A stretch of DNA of 64,000 bases from RYN-122 sp963761655 (GTDB taxonomy: Bacteria > Actinomycetota > Actinomycetes > Mycobacteriales > SCTD01), in assembly GCA_963761655.1 (NCBI GenBank), contig CAVXHI010000002.1, positions 496,001 to 560,000 on the forward strand, given 5' to 3'. A program made the translations under genes and the position numbers. Every line of letters starts with the position of its first letter. The first letter of the stretch is position 1. The notes below the pieces were generated by a model. That model was given only the letters and a program-made list of their open reading frames with translations. It was not told where the DNA came from and made no database searches. Below, piece after piece: positions 42,172 to 50,880 of the stretch.

Positions 42172-43022
42172 GACGCCGACCTCAGCAGGCCTTCCTGGAC
42201 GACCGACACGACCCGGCGGCCGTCGTGGGTCGACAGCCCGCCCCGGGCCAGGCCCCGGGCGCCCCCGGCCCAGGCGGAGTGCTGCTCGTAGAGGAACCAC
42301 TCGTCGGCCCGGAACGGCGCGTGGAACCACATGGCGTGGTCGAGCGAGGCGCCCGCCGACAGGTCGTCGTCCCAGGTCATGCCGTGCCGCCCGAGGACGG
42401 CGTCGAGCAGGGTCATGTCGCTGGCGAAGGCCGCGACGCAGGCGTGCACCAGCGGGTCGTCCGGCAGGGTCTCGGTCGCCCGCATCCACAGCCGGCTGGG
42501 CTCGTCGCTGCGCTCCCCGCGCGAGCGCATGACCTGCGTGGGGCTGGTCACGGGCCGGACGTCGACGACCGTGGAGGTCACCCACCAGTCGTGGGCGGGC
42601 CCGCCGATCGGGCGCAGGACCTCCTCCATGGTCGGCAGGCCGTCGGGCCCGGGGACGTCGGGGACGGGGTCGGCGTGCTCGAGGCCCTCCTCGGGGACCG
42701 CGAAGGACGCCTGGAGGTTGAAGATCGCCTTGCCGTGCTGGATGCCGACGACGCGCCGGGTGGTGAAGGAGCGGCCGTCGCGGATCCGGTCGACCGTGTA
42801 GACGATGGGCACGCGGGGGTCGCCGGGGCGCAGGAAGTAGGCGTGCAGCGAGTGGACGGGGCGCTCGTCCTCGACGGTCCGGCCCGCTGCCACGAGCGCC
42901 TGGGCGGCGACCTGCCCGCCGAACACCCGCTGGCGGGCGTCGTCGGGCTGGCCGCCGCGGAAGACGTCGACCTCGATCCGCTCGAGGTCGAGCAGGGCCA
43001 CCAGCCCAGGGGAGTCGGTCAC
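42168..43022 (-). CDS. Acyl-CoA thioesterase II (TesB type), copy 1
   Basis: A 284-residue TesB-family thioesterase, paralogous to the next gene. Shared blocks include 'RVFGGQVAAQALVAAGRTV', 'HGKAIFNLQASF' and 'SLDHAMWFHAPFRADEWFLY'; the middle (residues about 125-165) is the main region of difference, suggesting divergence in acyl specificity. The GTG at 43022 is preceded by CATGAT at 6 nt on the minus strand. It follows the ABC-F gene by 15 bp. Confidence 0.92.
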   Translation of the reverse strand: MTDSPGLVALLDLERIEVDVFRGGQPDDARQRVFGGQVAAQALVAAGRTVEDERPVHSLHAYFLRPGDPRVPIVYTVDRIRDGRSFTTRRVVGIQHGKAIFNLQASFAVPEEGLEHADPVPDVPGPDGLPTMEEVLRPIGGPAHDWWVTSTVVDVRPVTSPTQVMRSRGERSDEPSRLWMRATETLPDDPLVHACVAAFASDMTLLDAVLGRHGMTWDDDLSAGASLDHAMWFHAPFRADEWFLYEQHSAWAGGARGLARGGLSTHDGRRVVSVVQEGLLRSAS

Positions 43023-43037
43023 GCGACGATCATGCCG

Positions 43038-44669
43038 TCAGGCCTCGGTGACCCGGCCGTCCGCCACCCGCAGCGTGCGCGTGACGTGCACCGCCTCGAG
43101 CAGCCGGCGGTCGTGCGACACCAGCAGCAGGGTGCCCTCGTAGGCGTCGAGCGCCTGCTCGAGCTGCTCGATGGCCGGCAGGTCGAGGTGGTTGGTCGGC
43201 TCGTCGAGGACCAGGCAGTTGACGCCGACGGCCTGCAGGAGCGCCAGGCCGGCCCGGGTCCGCTCGCCCGGGGACAGCGACGACGCCGCGCGGTGCACGT
43301 GGTCGGCCCTGAGCCCGAACTTCGCCAGCAGCGTCCGCACCTCCGACGCCGGCCACTGCGTCGCCGCCTCGACCACCTCGACGACGGTCTGCGGCCCGGT
43401 GAAGGCCGACCGGGCCTGGTCGACCTCGCCGAGCGCCACCCCGCTCCCCAGGGCCTGCCGGCCGCTCGAGAGCGGGATGCGCCCCAGGAGCGCGCCGAGC
43501 AGGGTGGTCTTGCCCGCGCCGTTCGGTCCCACGAGGGCGACCCGCTCGGCCCAGGCCACCTGCAGGGTCACCGGTCCGAGCGTGAACCCGCCCCGGTCGA
43601 CGACGGCGTCGGACAGCGTCGCGACGACGTCGCCGGACCGGGGCGCCGCGGCGATCTCGAGCTTGAGCTGCCACTCCTTGCGCGGCTCCTCGACCTCCTC
43701 GAGCCGGCGCAGCTGTGCCTCGATCGTCTTGACCCGGCCGGCGGAGTGGGTCGCCGCCTCGATCCGGGCGCCCTTGGCGGAGCGGTCGTTGTCGGGCATC
43801 TTGCGCTTCGCCCGGACCGCCCCGCGCACGGACTGCTCCCGCTGCTTCTGCGCCTGGTCGACGAGGCCGGCCCGCTTGTCGTCGTACTCCTCGTACTGGT
43901 CGCGGGCCTGCCGCCGGGCCAGCGCGCGGGCCTCCAGGTAGGCGTCCCAGCCCCCGTTGTAGAGCCGGGCCGTGCGGCTGGGCTCGTCGAGGTCGAGGAC
44001 GCTCGTGATCGTCCGGGACAGGAACTCGCGGTCGTGGCTGACGACGACGAGCCCCGCCGACAGGCCGAGCACGAAGCGCTCCAGGCGCTCGAGGCCGGCG
44101 AAGTCGAGGTCGTTGGTCGGCTCGTCGAGCAGGAAGACGTCGTACCGGGACAGCAGGACGCTGGCGAGACCGGCGCGGGCGGCCTGCCCGCCGGAGAGCG
44201 TCGTGGTCTCGGCGTCCAGCAGGTCGGGAGACAGGCCGAGGTCGGCGCAGACCTCCTCGGAGCGGACGTCGAGGTCGGCGCCGCCGAGGTCGAGCCAGCG
44301 CTGGAGCGCCTCGTCGTAGTCGGGCCCGTCGGTGCCCTCGGTCATCGCCTCCAGCGCGAGGTCCAGCTGCGCCTGCGCGGCCGTGACGCCCGTGCGCCGG
44401 CCGAGGAACGCCGCCAGGGTCTCCCCGGGCCGCCGGTCGGGCTCCTGCGGGAGCAGGCCGACGGTCGCCGTCGGGGGAGCGAGGTTCCGGCTGCCGCTGT
44501 CCGGCTCGAGGGCCCCGGCCAGCGCCGCCAGCAGGGTCGACTTCCCGACGCCGTTCGGCCCGACGACGCCCACCCGGGTGCCGGGGGCGACCGTCAGGCT
44601 GACCTCGGACAGGACGAGCGAGGGCCCGCGGACGACGGTCAGGCCGGCGGCGACGAGGGTCGCGCTCAC
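43038..44669 (-). CDS. ABC-F family ATP-binding protein
   Basis: A 543-residue cytosolic protein with two ABC ATPase domains and no membrane part. Domain 1 has Walker A 'GPNGVGKSTL', signature 'LSGGQAARAGLASVLL' and Walker B 'VFLLDEPTNDLD'; domain 2 has 'GPNGAGKTTL', 'LSPGERTRAGLALLQ' and 'CLVLDEPTNHLD'. The interdomain linker (about 230-310) is Arg/Lys/Gln-rich, like the P-site tRNA-interaction motif of ribosome-acting ABC-F proteins. Roles range from translation control to antibiotic protection. The GTG at 44669 overlaps the ligase stop (GTGA). Confidence 0.93.
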   Translation of the reverse strand: MSATLVAAGLTVVRGPSLVLSEVSLTVAPGTRVGVVGPNGVGKSTLLAALAGALEPDSGSRNLAPPTATVGLLPQEPDRRPGETLAAFLGRRTGVTAAQAQLDLALEAMTEGTDGPDYDEALQRWLDLGGADLDVRSEEVCADLGLSPDLLDAETTTLSGGQAARAGLASVLLSRYDVFLLDEPTNDLDFAGLERLERFVLGLSAGLVVVSHDREFLSRTITSVLDLDEPSRTARLYNGGWDAYLEARALARRQARDQYEEYDDKRAGLVDQAQKQREQSVRGAVRAKRKMPDNDRSAKGARIEAATHSAGRVKTIEAQLRRLEEVEEPRKEWQLKLEIAAAPRSGDVVATLSDAVVDRGGFTLGPVTLQVAWAERVALVGPNGAGKTTLLGALLGRIPLSSGRQALGSGVALGEVDQARSAFTGPQTVVEVVEAATQWPASEVRTLLAKFGLRADHVHRAASSLSPGERTRAGLALLQAVGVNCLVLDEPTNHLDLPAIEQLEQALDAYEGTLLLVSHDRRLLEAVHVTRTLRVADGRVTEA

Positions 44670-45731
44670 GCGCTGCCGCTCCCGGCGCTCAGGACCTCTG
44701 CGAGGTCGTAGCGGACCGGCCGGTCGAGCTGCTCGTAGGTGCAGGAGGCGGCGTCGCGGTCGTGCCTCCAGTGCTTGAACTGGGCGGTGTGCCGGAACCG
44801 GGTGCCCTCCATCGCGTCGTAGCCGACCTCGGCGACCAGCTCGGGGCGCAGCGGTACGAAGCCGAGGTCCTTGCCCGAGTTCCACCGGCTGCCGGCCGAC
44901 TGCCCAGGGTGGCGCTCCGGCACGGCGTCCCCGACCCAGGGGTGCGGTCCGTCGGTGACGTACGGCGCGAGCTCGCCGATCAGCTCGGCCCGCCGGGCCA
45001 TCGTGAACGACGCCGCGACCCCGACGTGCTGCAGCTGCCCGGCGTCGTCGTGCAGGCCGAGCACCAGCGAGCCGACCACGGGGCCGCTCTTGTGCAGCCG
45101 GTACCCCGCGACGACGACGTCGGCGGTGCGCGCGTGCTTGACCTTGGTCATGACGCGCTTGTCCTGCTGGTAGGTCTGGTGCGACCGGCTTGGCGATGAC
45201 GCCGTCGAGCCCGGCGCCCTCGAAGACCTCGAACCAGTCGCGGGCCACCGCGGGGTCGGCGCTGACCGGCGTGAGGTGGACCGGGGGACGCGCGCCGGCG
45301 AGGGCCTGCTCGAGCAGGACCCGGCGCTCGGCCTGCGGGCGGCCGGTGAGGTCGTCGTCGCCGAGGGCGAGCAGGTCGAAGGCGACGAACGACGCCGGCG
45401 TCTCGCCGGACAGCTTCGTGACCCGCGACGCCGCCGGGTGGATCCGCTGCAGCAGGGCCTCGAAGTCGAGCCGGTCGCCGGTGACGATGACGATCTCGCC
45501 GTCGACGACGCACCGCTCCGGCAGCGACGCCTTCACGGCCGCCACCACCTCGGGGAAGTACCGGGTGAGGGGCTTCTCGTTGCGGCTGCCGAGCTCGACC
45601 TCGTCGCCGTCGCGGAACACGATGCAGCGGAAGCCGTCCCACTTGGGCTCGTAGAGGTACTCGCCCTCGGGGACGCCCGGCACGCTCTTGGCGAGCATGG
45701 GCTTCACGGGCGGCATGATCGGCAGGTCCAC
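44666..45731 (-). pseudogene. ATP-dependent DNA ligase, LigD/LigC type (one frameshift)
   Basis: An NHEJ-type ATP ligase. The N-terminus 'VDLPIMPPVKPMLAK' is typical. Motif I with the adenylated Lys is 'EPKWDGFR', then 'VDGEIV' and 'FEGAGLDGVIAKP'. There the frame breaks: one extra G near 45180 separates 'IAKPV' from 'QTYQQDKRVMTKVKH'; removing it gives 'KPVDQTYQQDK' and about 354 codons. The OB-fold C-terminus (to 44666) is intact. It pairs functionally with the polymerase gene at 38805. The lesion may be a sequencing error. Confidence 0.85.
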
Positions 45732-45817
45732 GCGGGGAGTCTGCCAGCGGCGGACCTGTGCGAGGGTCAGCGCCTGCAGTCGCGCCACGCGGCCGCCGGG
45801 AGTGCGAGGAGCACGAC

Positions 45818-45949
45818 ATGGCCGGCAAGGAGAAGGGCGGCCGCGAGGCCAAGAAGCCCAAGGCGGACAAGAACAAGAAGGTCACCGGCCAGACGCCGGC
45901 TGCCGGGGCGCTGGCCGCTGTGCAGAGCGGCAGCGGCAAGAAGGCCTGA
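45818..45949 (+). CDS. Small Lys-rich basic protein
   Basis: A 43-residue peptide, 'MAGKEKGGREAKKPKADKNKK' at the start, with about a third Lys, no hydrophobic core, and a Gly/Ser/Lys end. Its ATG has GAGGAG 8 nt upstream, one of the clearest ribosome sites in the window, so it is likely real despite its size. A longer version from 45758 lacks such support. It could bind nucleic acid; no family is recognised. Confidence 0.6.
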   Translation: MAGKEKGGREAKKPKADKNKKVTGQTPAAGALAAVQSGSGKKA

Positions 45950-45989
45950 CCGCGGAACAGCTCGTGCCCGGCACCGGTTGGCGCCGGGC

Positions 45990-46835
45990 ATGAGCACCCC
46001 CCGCACCTGGCTCGTCACCGGCGCCTCCCGCGGCCTCGGCCGCGCGTTCTGCGAGGTCGCCCTCGAGGCCGGCGACGCCGTCGTCGCCACGGCCCGCCGG
46101 CCCGAGCAGCTCGACGACCTCGTCGCCGCGCACCCGGAGCGTGCCCTCGCCGTCGCCCTCGACGTCACCGACCGCGCGGCCGTCGACCGCGTCGTGCACG
46201 AGGCGGCCGGCTTCACCGGGCGGATCGACGTGCTCGTGAACAACGCCGGCTACGGCCTCGCGGGCGGCGTCGAGGAGGCCTCCGAGCAGGAGGTCCGCGA
46301 CCAGTTCGAGGTCAACGTCTTCGGTGCGCTCTGGTGCACGCAGGCGGTCCTGCCCGTCATGCGCGCGCAGGGTTCGGGCCACCTGTTCCAGGTGTCGAGC
46401 GTCGGCGGCGTCGCCGCGTTCCCGAACACCGGGATCTACCACGCGAGCAAGTGGGCCCTCGAGGGGTTCTCGGAGTCGCTCGCCCAGGAGGTGGCGGGCT
46501 TCGGGATCGGCGTCACGATCGTCGAGCCCGGGCCGTTCCGCACCGACTGGAACGGCGACAGCATGGTCCGCGCCACGCCGATGCCCGAGTACGACGACGT
46601 GCTCGGCGCCCGTCGGGAGGCGATGTCCGGCGCCCACGCCCGCACGCAGAAGGGCGACCCCCGGCGGGCCGGTGAGGCGCTGCTGAGGGTGCTGGCCAGC
46701 GACCGGCCGCCGCTGCGGCTGCTGCTCGGTGCCATGGCGGCCGACATCGCGCCGGCCCGCTACGCCGAGCGGCTCGCCGAGTGGTCCACCTGGGACGAGG
46801 CGGCCCGAGGCGCCGACTTCCCGGACGAGGGCTAG
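45990..46835 (+). CDS. Short-chain dehydrogenase/reductase
   Basis: A 281-residue classical SDR. The cofactor motif is 'VTGASRGLGRAF', the structural motif 'NNAGYG', the catalytic Ser in 'QVSSVGG', and Tyr/Lys in 'YHASKWALEGFSESL'. Arg residues after beta 2 ('ATARRPEQL') favour NADPH. The substrate is not evident. ATG 45990 starts just before the first strand. A strong hairpin follows the stop. Confidence 0.9.
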   Translation: MSTPRTWLVTGASRGLGRAFCEVALEAGDAVVATARRPEQLDDLVAAHPERALAVALDVTDRAAVDRVVHEAAGFTGRIDVLVNNAGYGLAGGVEEASEQEVRDQFEVNVFGALWCTQAVLPVMRAQGSGHLFQVSSVGGVAAFPNTGIYHASKWALEGFSESLAQEVAGFGIGVTIVEPGPFRTDWNGDSMVRATPMPEYDDVLGARREAMSGAHARTQKGDPRRAGEALLRVLASDRPPLRLLLGAMAADIAPARYAERLAEWSTWDEAARGADFPDEG

Positions 46836-46838
46836 CAG

Positions 46839-46869
46839 CCCCGGCCCGCCGCCGAGCGGCGGGCCGGGG
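46839..46869. terminator. Perfect 14-bp G+C stem between convergent genes
   Basis: Positions 46839-46852 pair perfectly with 46856-46869 around a 3-nt loop (CGA), all but free of A/T. It lies 4 bp after the SDR stop and 7 bp from the end of the LPXTG gene, so it can serve as a bidirectional terminator without U-tract. Confidence 0.7.
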
Positions 46870-46875
46870 TGACGG

Positions 46876-49716
46876 TCAGGCCCGCGTGCGGCGCAGCCCG
46901 TAGGCGCCGATCCCGACCACCGCGGCCGCCAGCAGCGGCCAGCCGAGGCCACCCGTGGTGGGCAGCGAGCCGCCCGGACGGGGAGCCGCGGCGGGCCGTG
47001 CCGCCGGCCGGGTCGCGGGAGTGCCGCCGGCCAGCAGGAAGTCGAACGACGGCGTGCCGTCCGCCTGGTAGAGGTAGGACTGCGCCTCCTGCAGCGGCGC
47101 CGGGTTCGCCAGCGTGAACGCGACCGCCTCGTAGAGCCGCGACCCCGCGGTGGCCGGGACCTCCTTCGGCCGCGACCCCTTGGCCTCGCCGGACAGCGCC
47201 GTGAGCGCCGACCGCGGGACCGACAGCACGATCTCGCCCTTCGCCTGGTCCACCCTGCCGGCCGCCGGGAGCGCACCGGGGTAGGTCCGCAGGGTCCCGA
47301 GGGTGCTGACGGCCGACTCGGTGTAGCCGTCGCGGCCGAACCGGAAGCCCTGCACCGGGTCCCAGTAGGCCCCGACCGAGCTCTGCTGGTAGCCGTCGAC
47401 GTAGCGGAACAGGAACACCAGGGACGTCGACTGCGTGGCGGCCAGCGCCGACTGCAGGGCGCCGTCGGACAGGTCGGCGTAGCGCATGCGGACGGTGAAG
47501 CCGCCGTCCCTGACCGGCTTGCCGGTGGCCGGGACGACCTCCTGCCCGACCTTGACGTCGGTCACGTCGAGCGCCGGGACGTTCGCGCTCGGGAGCGCCC
47601 CGCCGGTGACCGGCTTGAGGACGTCGTAGGAGGAGTAGAGCGACAGCGCGTCGCCCTTCGGGTCGGGGCTGCCGGTCATGACGACGGGCCGCAGGGGCTT
47701 GAGGGTCGTGCCGCCGTTGCTCGGCCCGGACCGCTGGACGAGCACCGTGGGCGTGCTGGTCTGGCCGGCGGCGTCGCCGGGACGCTTGCTGGTCTGGCTG
47801 AGCACCAGGGTCAGGCGACCCGTGCCGGGGTTGTACTCCATGGTGAAGAAGTCGACGAGCGAGCGGTCGCCCATGGCGATGTCGCAGTTGAGGCCGGACA
47901 GGCAGATCGAGTCGTAGTGGAACGGGTGGGTGGTCGCCTGCACCTGGTCGAGCTGCGGGCCGCCGGCGGCGAAGAAGTCGAGCGTCTGGTCGACGACGAC
48001 GTGCCAGGTCGCCTTGAAGGTGCCGAGGTCGGGGTCGCCGACGTCCTTGGTGCCGTAGTACGCGACGGCGACCCGGCCGGGCGTGCCGCTGGCGGCCACC
48101 CAGGGCATGACGGTGGTCTCGACGCCCTCGCGGTTGACCCGGACCTTCTCGGTGAACCCGGGGTCGACGTTGTTCTTGGCGGAGTCGGCGTCGGTCCCCT
48201 TGCAGCGGGCCACCCGGTCGGCGCGCAGGCCGGTCAGGTAGGTGTCGCGGCCGGCGCCCTTCTCGGAGTACCCGACGTAGATGTTGCCGGCGCTGTCGTT
48301 GTCGGCGGTGACGAAGCCGGCGGTGGGGTCGATGCCGGCGTCGATCGCGAGGCACTGCGACCAGGTGGTGCCGTTGTCGAGGCTCATCGCCAGCTTGACC
48401 GTGTTGCCGGCGTTGTAGGGGAAGTAGACGACCGCGTCCTTCGCCCCCGGGACGACGCCCTTGGCGATGGTGCGGATCTGGCCGAGCCGTGCGCCGTCGG
48501 TGGAGACGGTGACGCCGGGCCCGTAGGTGAGGCCGCCGTCGACCGACTTCTGCACGGTCTGACCCATGGCGAGGCGGTTGTAGTTGAGGAACGCGGTCTT
48601 GTCGTCGCTGAACGCGATCCACTGGCGGTCGACGATCGGGACCGACTCGCTGACCGGGCTGCCGGTGATGGTCCGGCCCTTGTCGGCCGAGGTGAACGTC
48701 GAGAACTGGGTCAGCGGACCGAGTCCGGCGTAGGCCAGCTGGTAGTTGCCCTGCGCGTTCTTCTGCGTGGCGGTGCCGAGAGCGCAGTCGCCGCCGCCCT
48801 CGCCGGTCGAGACCTGGCCGCGGGGGCCCTGGCCGAGCAGGTGGAACTGCTCGCCGCCGTCGGTGCTGACGTTCGCGTACTCGGCCACGTTGCTGACGCC
48901 GCTCGGGCCGCAGCTGTAGATCGTCCCGGCCTTGTCGACCGTGATGGCCGGCTCGCCGAGGCTGCGCTGCGTGTCGCTCGGCACGCCGGCCGTGAACTGC
49001 AGGCCGCGCTCGACCGTGGGCAGGGCGCCGGCGGGGACGGGGGCGGCGGCGGAGTAGTCGACCGCCTTGCCGCCGCACGACGCCGGGTTCAGCTGCAGCG
49101 AGCTGGCGACGGCCGGCGCGTCGTAGTTCAGGGTCAGCCCGTTGCCGCCGTCGACGAAGGAGCTCACCGACAGCGTCGAACCGGCCGGTACGGCCTTGCC
49201 GACGAGGTCGGGCCGCACGACGCCCTGGGCCCGCACGACGCCGGACTCGTAGGACGGCACGGCCAGGTTGCCCAGGCTCAGGGTCTCGCCGGCGGGCGTG
49301 GTGATCGAGCTCGTGAGCGTGATGCCCAGGACCTGCGGGGCGTCGGACGACAGGAACACGTCGTAGCAGACCGCCTGCAGGGCGGGGACGCCTGAACCGA
49401 GGGAGAACGTCGGGGCGTTGGGCAGGCCGGGCTGCACGCCCGCGACGAAGGTCGCCGTGGCCGGCGTGGTGCCCGTGGGCTTCGCCGTCGTGGCGGTCGC
49501 GCCGTCCGGGGCCCGGCCCTCGGGTCCGGCGGCCGGGTCGGCGGCGGCGTCGGTGGCGTAGCGGCCGCTCGCGCTGTGGAAGAACAGCGTCGGGCCGGTG
49601 GGCGGACTGGTGCCGGCCCCGGAGGCGGGGGTGCCGGGCAGGGCCAGGACGACGGCGGACAGGGCAGCGGTCGTCGTGAGGGCGAGCAGGGGGCGGGAGC
49701 GCAGACGGAGAGCCAC
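46876..49716 (-). CDS. LPXTG-anchored cell-surface protein with Asp-box (sialidase-like) propeller
   Basis: A 946-residue secreted protein. A signal peptide ('LLALTTTAALSAVVLALPG') opens it. A proprotein-convertase-like/beta-sandwich N-terminal region ('SSITTPAGETLSLGNLAVPSYESG' in part) follows, then a propeller region with Asp-box-like motifs 'STDGGEQFH', 'SVDGGLTYG' and 'SLDNGTTWSQC' (residues about 270-470). The C-terminus has a Pro/Ala/Arg spacer, the sortase signal 'LPTTG', a hydrophobic helix and 'RRTRA'. It should be covalently bound to peptidoglycan. No catalytic sialidase residues can be assigned. GTG 49716 follows AAGGA. No sortase gene is in the window. Confidence 0.8.
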   Translation of the reverse strand: MALRLRSRPLLALTTTAALSAVVLALPGTPASGAGTSPPTGPTLFFHSASGRYATDAAADPAAGPEGRAPDGATATTAKPTGTTPATATFVAGVQPGLPNAPTFSLGSGVPALQAVCYDVFLSSDAPQVLGITLTSSITTPAGETLSLGNLAVPSYESGVVRAQGVVRPDLVGKAVPAGSTLSVSSFVDGGNGLTLNYDAPAVASSLQLNPASCGGKAVDYSAAAPVPAGALPTVERGLQFTAGVPSDTQRSLGEPAITVDKAGTIYSCGPSGVSNVAEYANVSTDGGEQFHLLGQGPRGQVSTGEGGGDCALGTATQKNAQGNYQLAYAGLGPLTQFSTFTSADKGRTITGSPVSESVPIVDRQWIAFSDDKTAFLNYNRLAMGQTVQKSVDGGLTYGPGVTVSTDGARLGQIRTIAKGVVPGAKDAVVYFPYNAGNTVKLAMSLDNGTTWSQCLAIDAGIDPTAGFVTADNDSAGNIYVGYSEKGAGRDTYLTGLRADRVARCKGTDADSAKNNVDPGFTEKVRVNREGVETTVMPWVAASGTPGRVAVAYYGTKDVGDPDLGTFKATWHVVVDQTLDFFAAGGPQLDQVQATTHPFHYDSICLSGLNCDIAMGDRSLVDFFTMEYNPGTGRLTLVLSQTSKRPGDAAGQTSTPTVLVQRSGPSNGGTTLKPLRPVVMTGSPDPKGDALSLYSSYDVLKPVTGGALPSANVPALDVTDVKVGQEVVPATGKPVRDGGFTVRMRYADLSDGALQSALAATQSTSLVFLFRYVDGYQQSSVGAYWDPVQGFRFGRDGYTESAVSTLGTLRTYPGALPAAGRVDQAKGEIVLSVPRSALTALSGEAKGSRPKEVPATAGSRLYEAVAFTLANPAPLQEAQSYLYQADGTPSFDFLLAGGTPATRPAARPAAAPRPGGSLPTTGGLGWPLLAAAVVGIGAYGLRRTRA

Positions 49717-49751
49717 GGTGCGTCCTTCGACGTCGCGCGCCGGACTCCTGC

Positions 49752-49777
49752 CTCCGGGCGCGGTAGCGCACCCGGAG
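49752..49777. promoter_or_regulatory. 26-bp dyad in divergent promoter region
   Basis: CTCCGGG (49752-49758) and CCCGGAG (49771-49777) are perfect inverted repeats, with CGC/GCG inside and an outer GGACTCC (49742-49748)/GGAGTCC (49774-49780) overlapping pair. It fills the 81 bp between the LPXTG gene and the divergent glycosyltransferase; candidate operator. Confidence 0.4.
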
Positions 49778-49797
49778 TCCCGGGCAGGGCTGGCGCC

Positions 49798-50880
49798 GTG
49801 AGGGTGGCCCTGGTGTGCGGACGCGACGAGCCGCAGCGCGACGGCGTCGCGGACTACGTGCACCGCCTGGCTGCGGCGCTGCCGGCGTACGGCGTCCAGG
49901 CCGACGTCGTGGCGGCGGGCGGGCGGGTCCGGGCGGCGGCGCAGGAGCTCCGGGCGGGCGGCTACGACGTCGTCCACGTGCAGTTCGCGCCGTCGGCGTA
50001 CGGCTACGCGCCGTGGGTCGGCCTGCTGCCGCACCTGGTCCGCGCCCCCGTGGTGACGACGCTGCACGAGTACGGCTGGTGGTCCTGGCCGGCCCGCGTC
50101 CCGGCTCCGGCCTGCGCTCTGCTGGAGCGGACCGGGCTGTGGGACCGGGAGACCCTGAGGCTCGTGCCGGCCTCGTCGGCCGTCCTGGCCACCAACCCGG
50201 CCCACGCGCGCGTGCTCGAGGACCGGCTCGGGGTGACGCCGCGGGTGGTCCCCATCGGGCCGAACGTCGACCGCGTCCCGGCCGACCGCGCCGAGGTCCG
50301 GCGCCGGCACGGCCTGCCCCAGGACGCCCCCGTGGCGGTCTTCTTCGGCTTCGTGCACCCGGTCAAGGGCGTGCGCTGGCTGCTCGGGGCCGTCGCGGCG
50401 CTCCGGGCGACGACCCACCCGGACCTGCACCTCGTCGTCGCCGGCGGCTTCGACTCGCTCGCGCTGCCCGGGCAGGAGGCACGCGACTTCGAGGCCGAGG
50501 TGCGTGCGCAGGTGTCCGGGCTCGGGCTGGACGACGTCGTCCGGATCACCGGCTGGGTGGACGCCGTCGAGGTGTCCGCCCTGCTGCAGGCCGCCGACGT
50601 CGCCGCGCTGCCCTTCACGCACGGCCTCACGACCAAGAGCGGCTCGCTGCTGGCCGTCCTGGACCACGACCTCCCGCTGGTGGGGACGCGCGGCGAGGGG
50701 ACGTCGCCGGAGCTCGAGGCGGCCGGCCGGCTCGGCCCGGTGCGTGAGAGCGAGGTGCTGGCGGAGAACCTCCGGCTCGCCCTGGACGAGGGCCCCCGGC
50801 CTGCCGCCCGCGTGCTCGCCGACGCCCACGGGTGGGACGCCGTCGCGAAGGCCCACGCCGAGGTCTACGCCGGTGCCTGA
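49798..50880 (+). CDS. Glycosyltransferase family 4-like
   Basis: A 360-residue GT-B enzyme. N-terminal 'DGVADYVHRLAAAL' and 'DVVHVQFAPSAYGY' belong to the acceptor domain; the C-terminal domain has 'FFGFVHPVKGVRWLLGAV' and 'LLQAADVAALPFTHG', with the donor-site region 'TKSGSLLAVLDHDLPLVGT' where the usual second Glu is not obvious. The acceptor is unknown. Its 3' end overlaps the GT9-like gene by 8 bp, giving a two-enzyme glycan module divergent from a surface protein gene. Confidence 0.85.
   Translation: MRVALVCGRDEPQRDGVADYVHRLAAALPAYGVQADVVAAGGRVRAAAQELRAGGYDVVHVQFAPSAYGYAPWVGLLPHLVRAPVVTTLHEYGWWSWPARVPAPACALLERTGLWDRETLRLVPASSAVLATNPAHARVLEDRLGVTPRVVPIGPNVDRVPADRAEVRRRHGLPQDAPVAVFFGFVHPVKGVRWLLGAVAALRATTHPDLHLVVAGGFDSLALPGQEARDFEAEVRAQVSGLGLDDVVRITGWVDAVEVSALLQAADVAALPFTHGLTTKSGSLLAVLDHDLPLVGTRGEGTSPELEAAGRLGPVRESEVLAENLRLALDEGPRPAARVLADAHGWDAVAKAHAEVYAGA

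Noticed and set aside
46832..49771. Second long minus-strand frame overlapping the LPXTG gene
   Set aside because: It is the +1 shadow of the LPXTG gene: Arg/Pro-rich, no signal peptide and no sorting signal.
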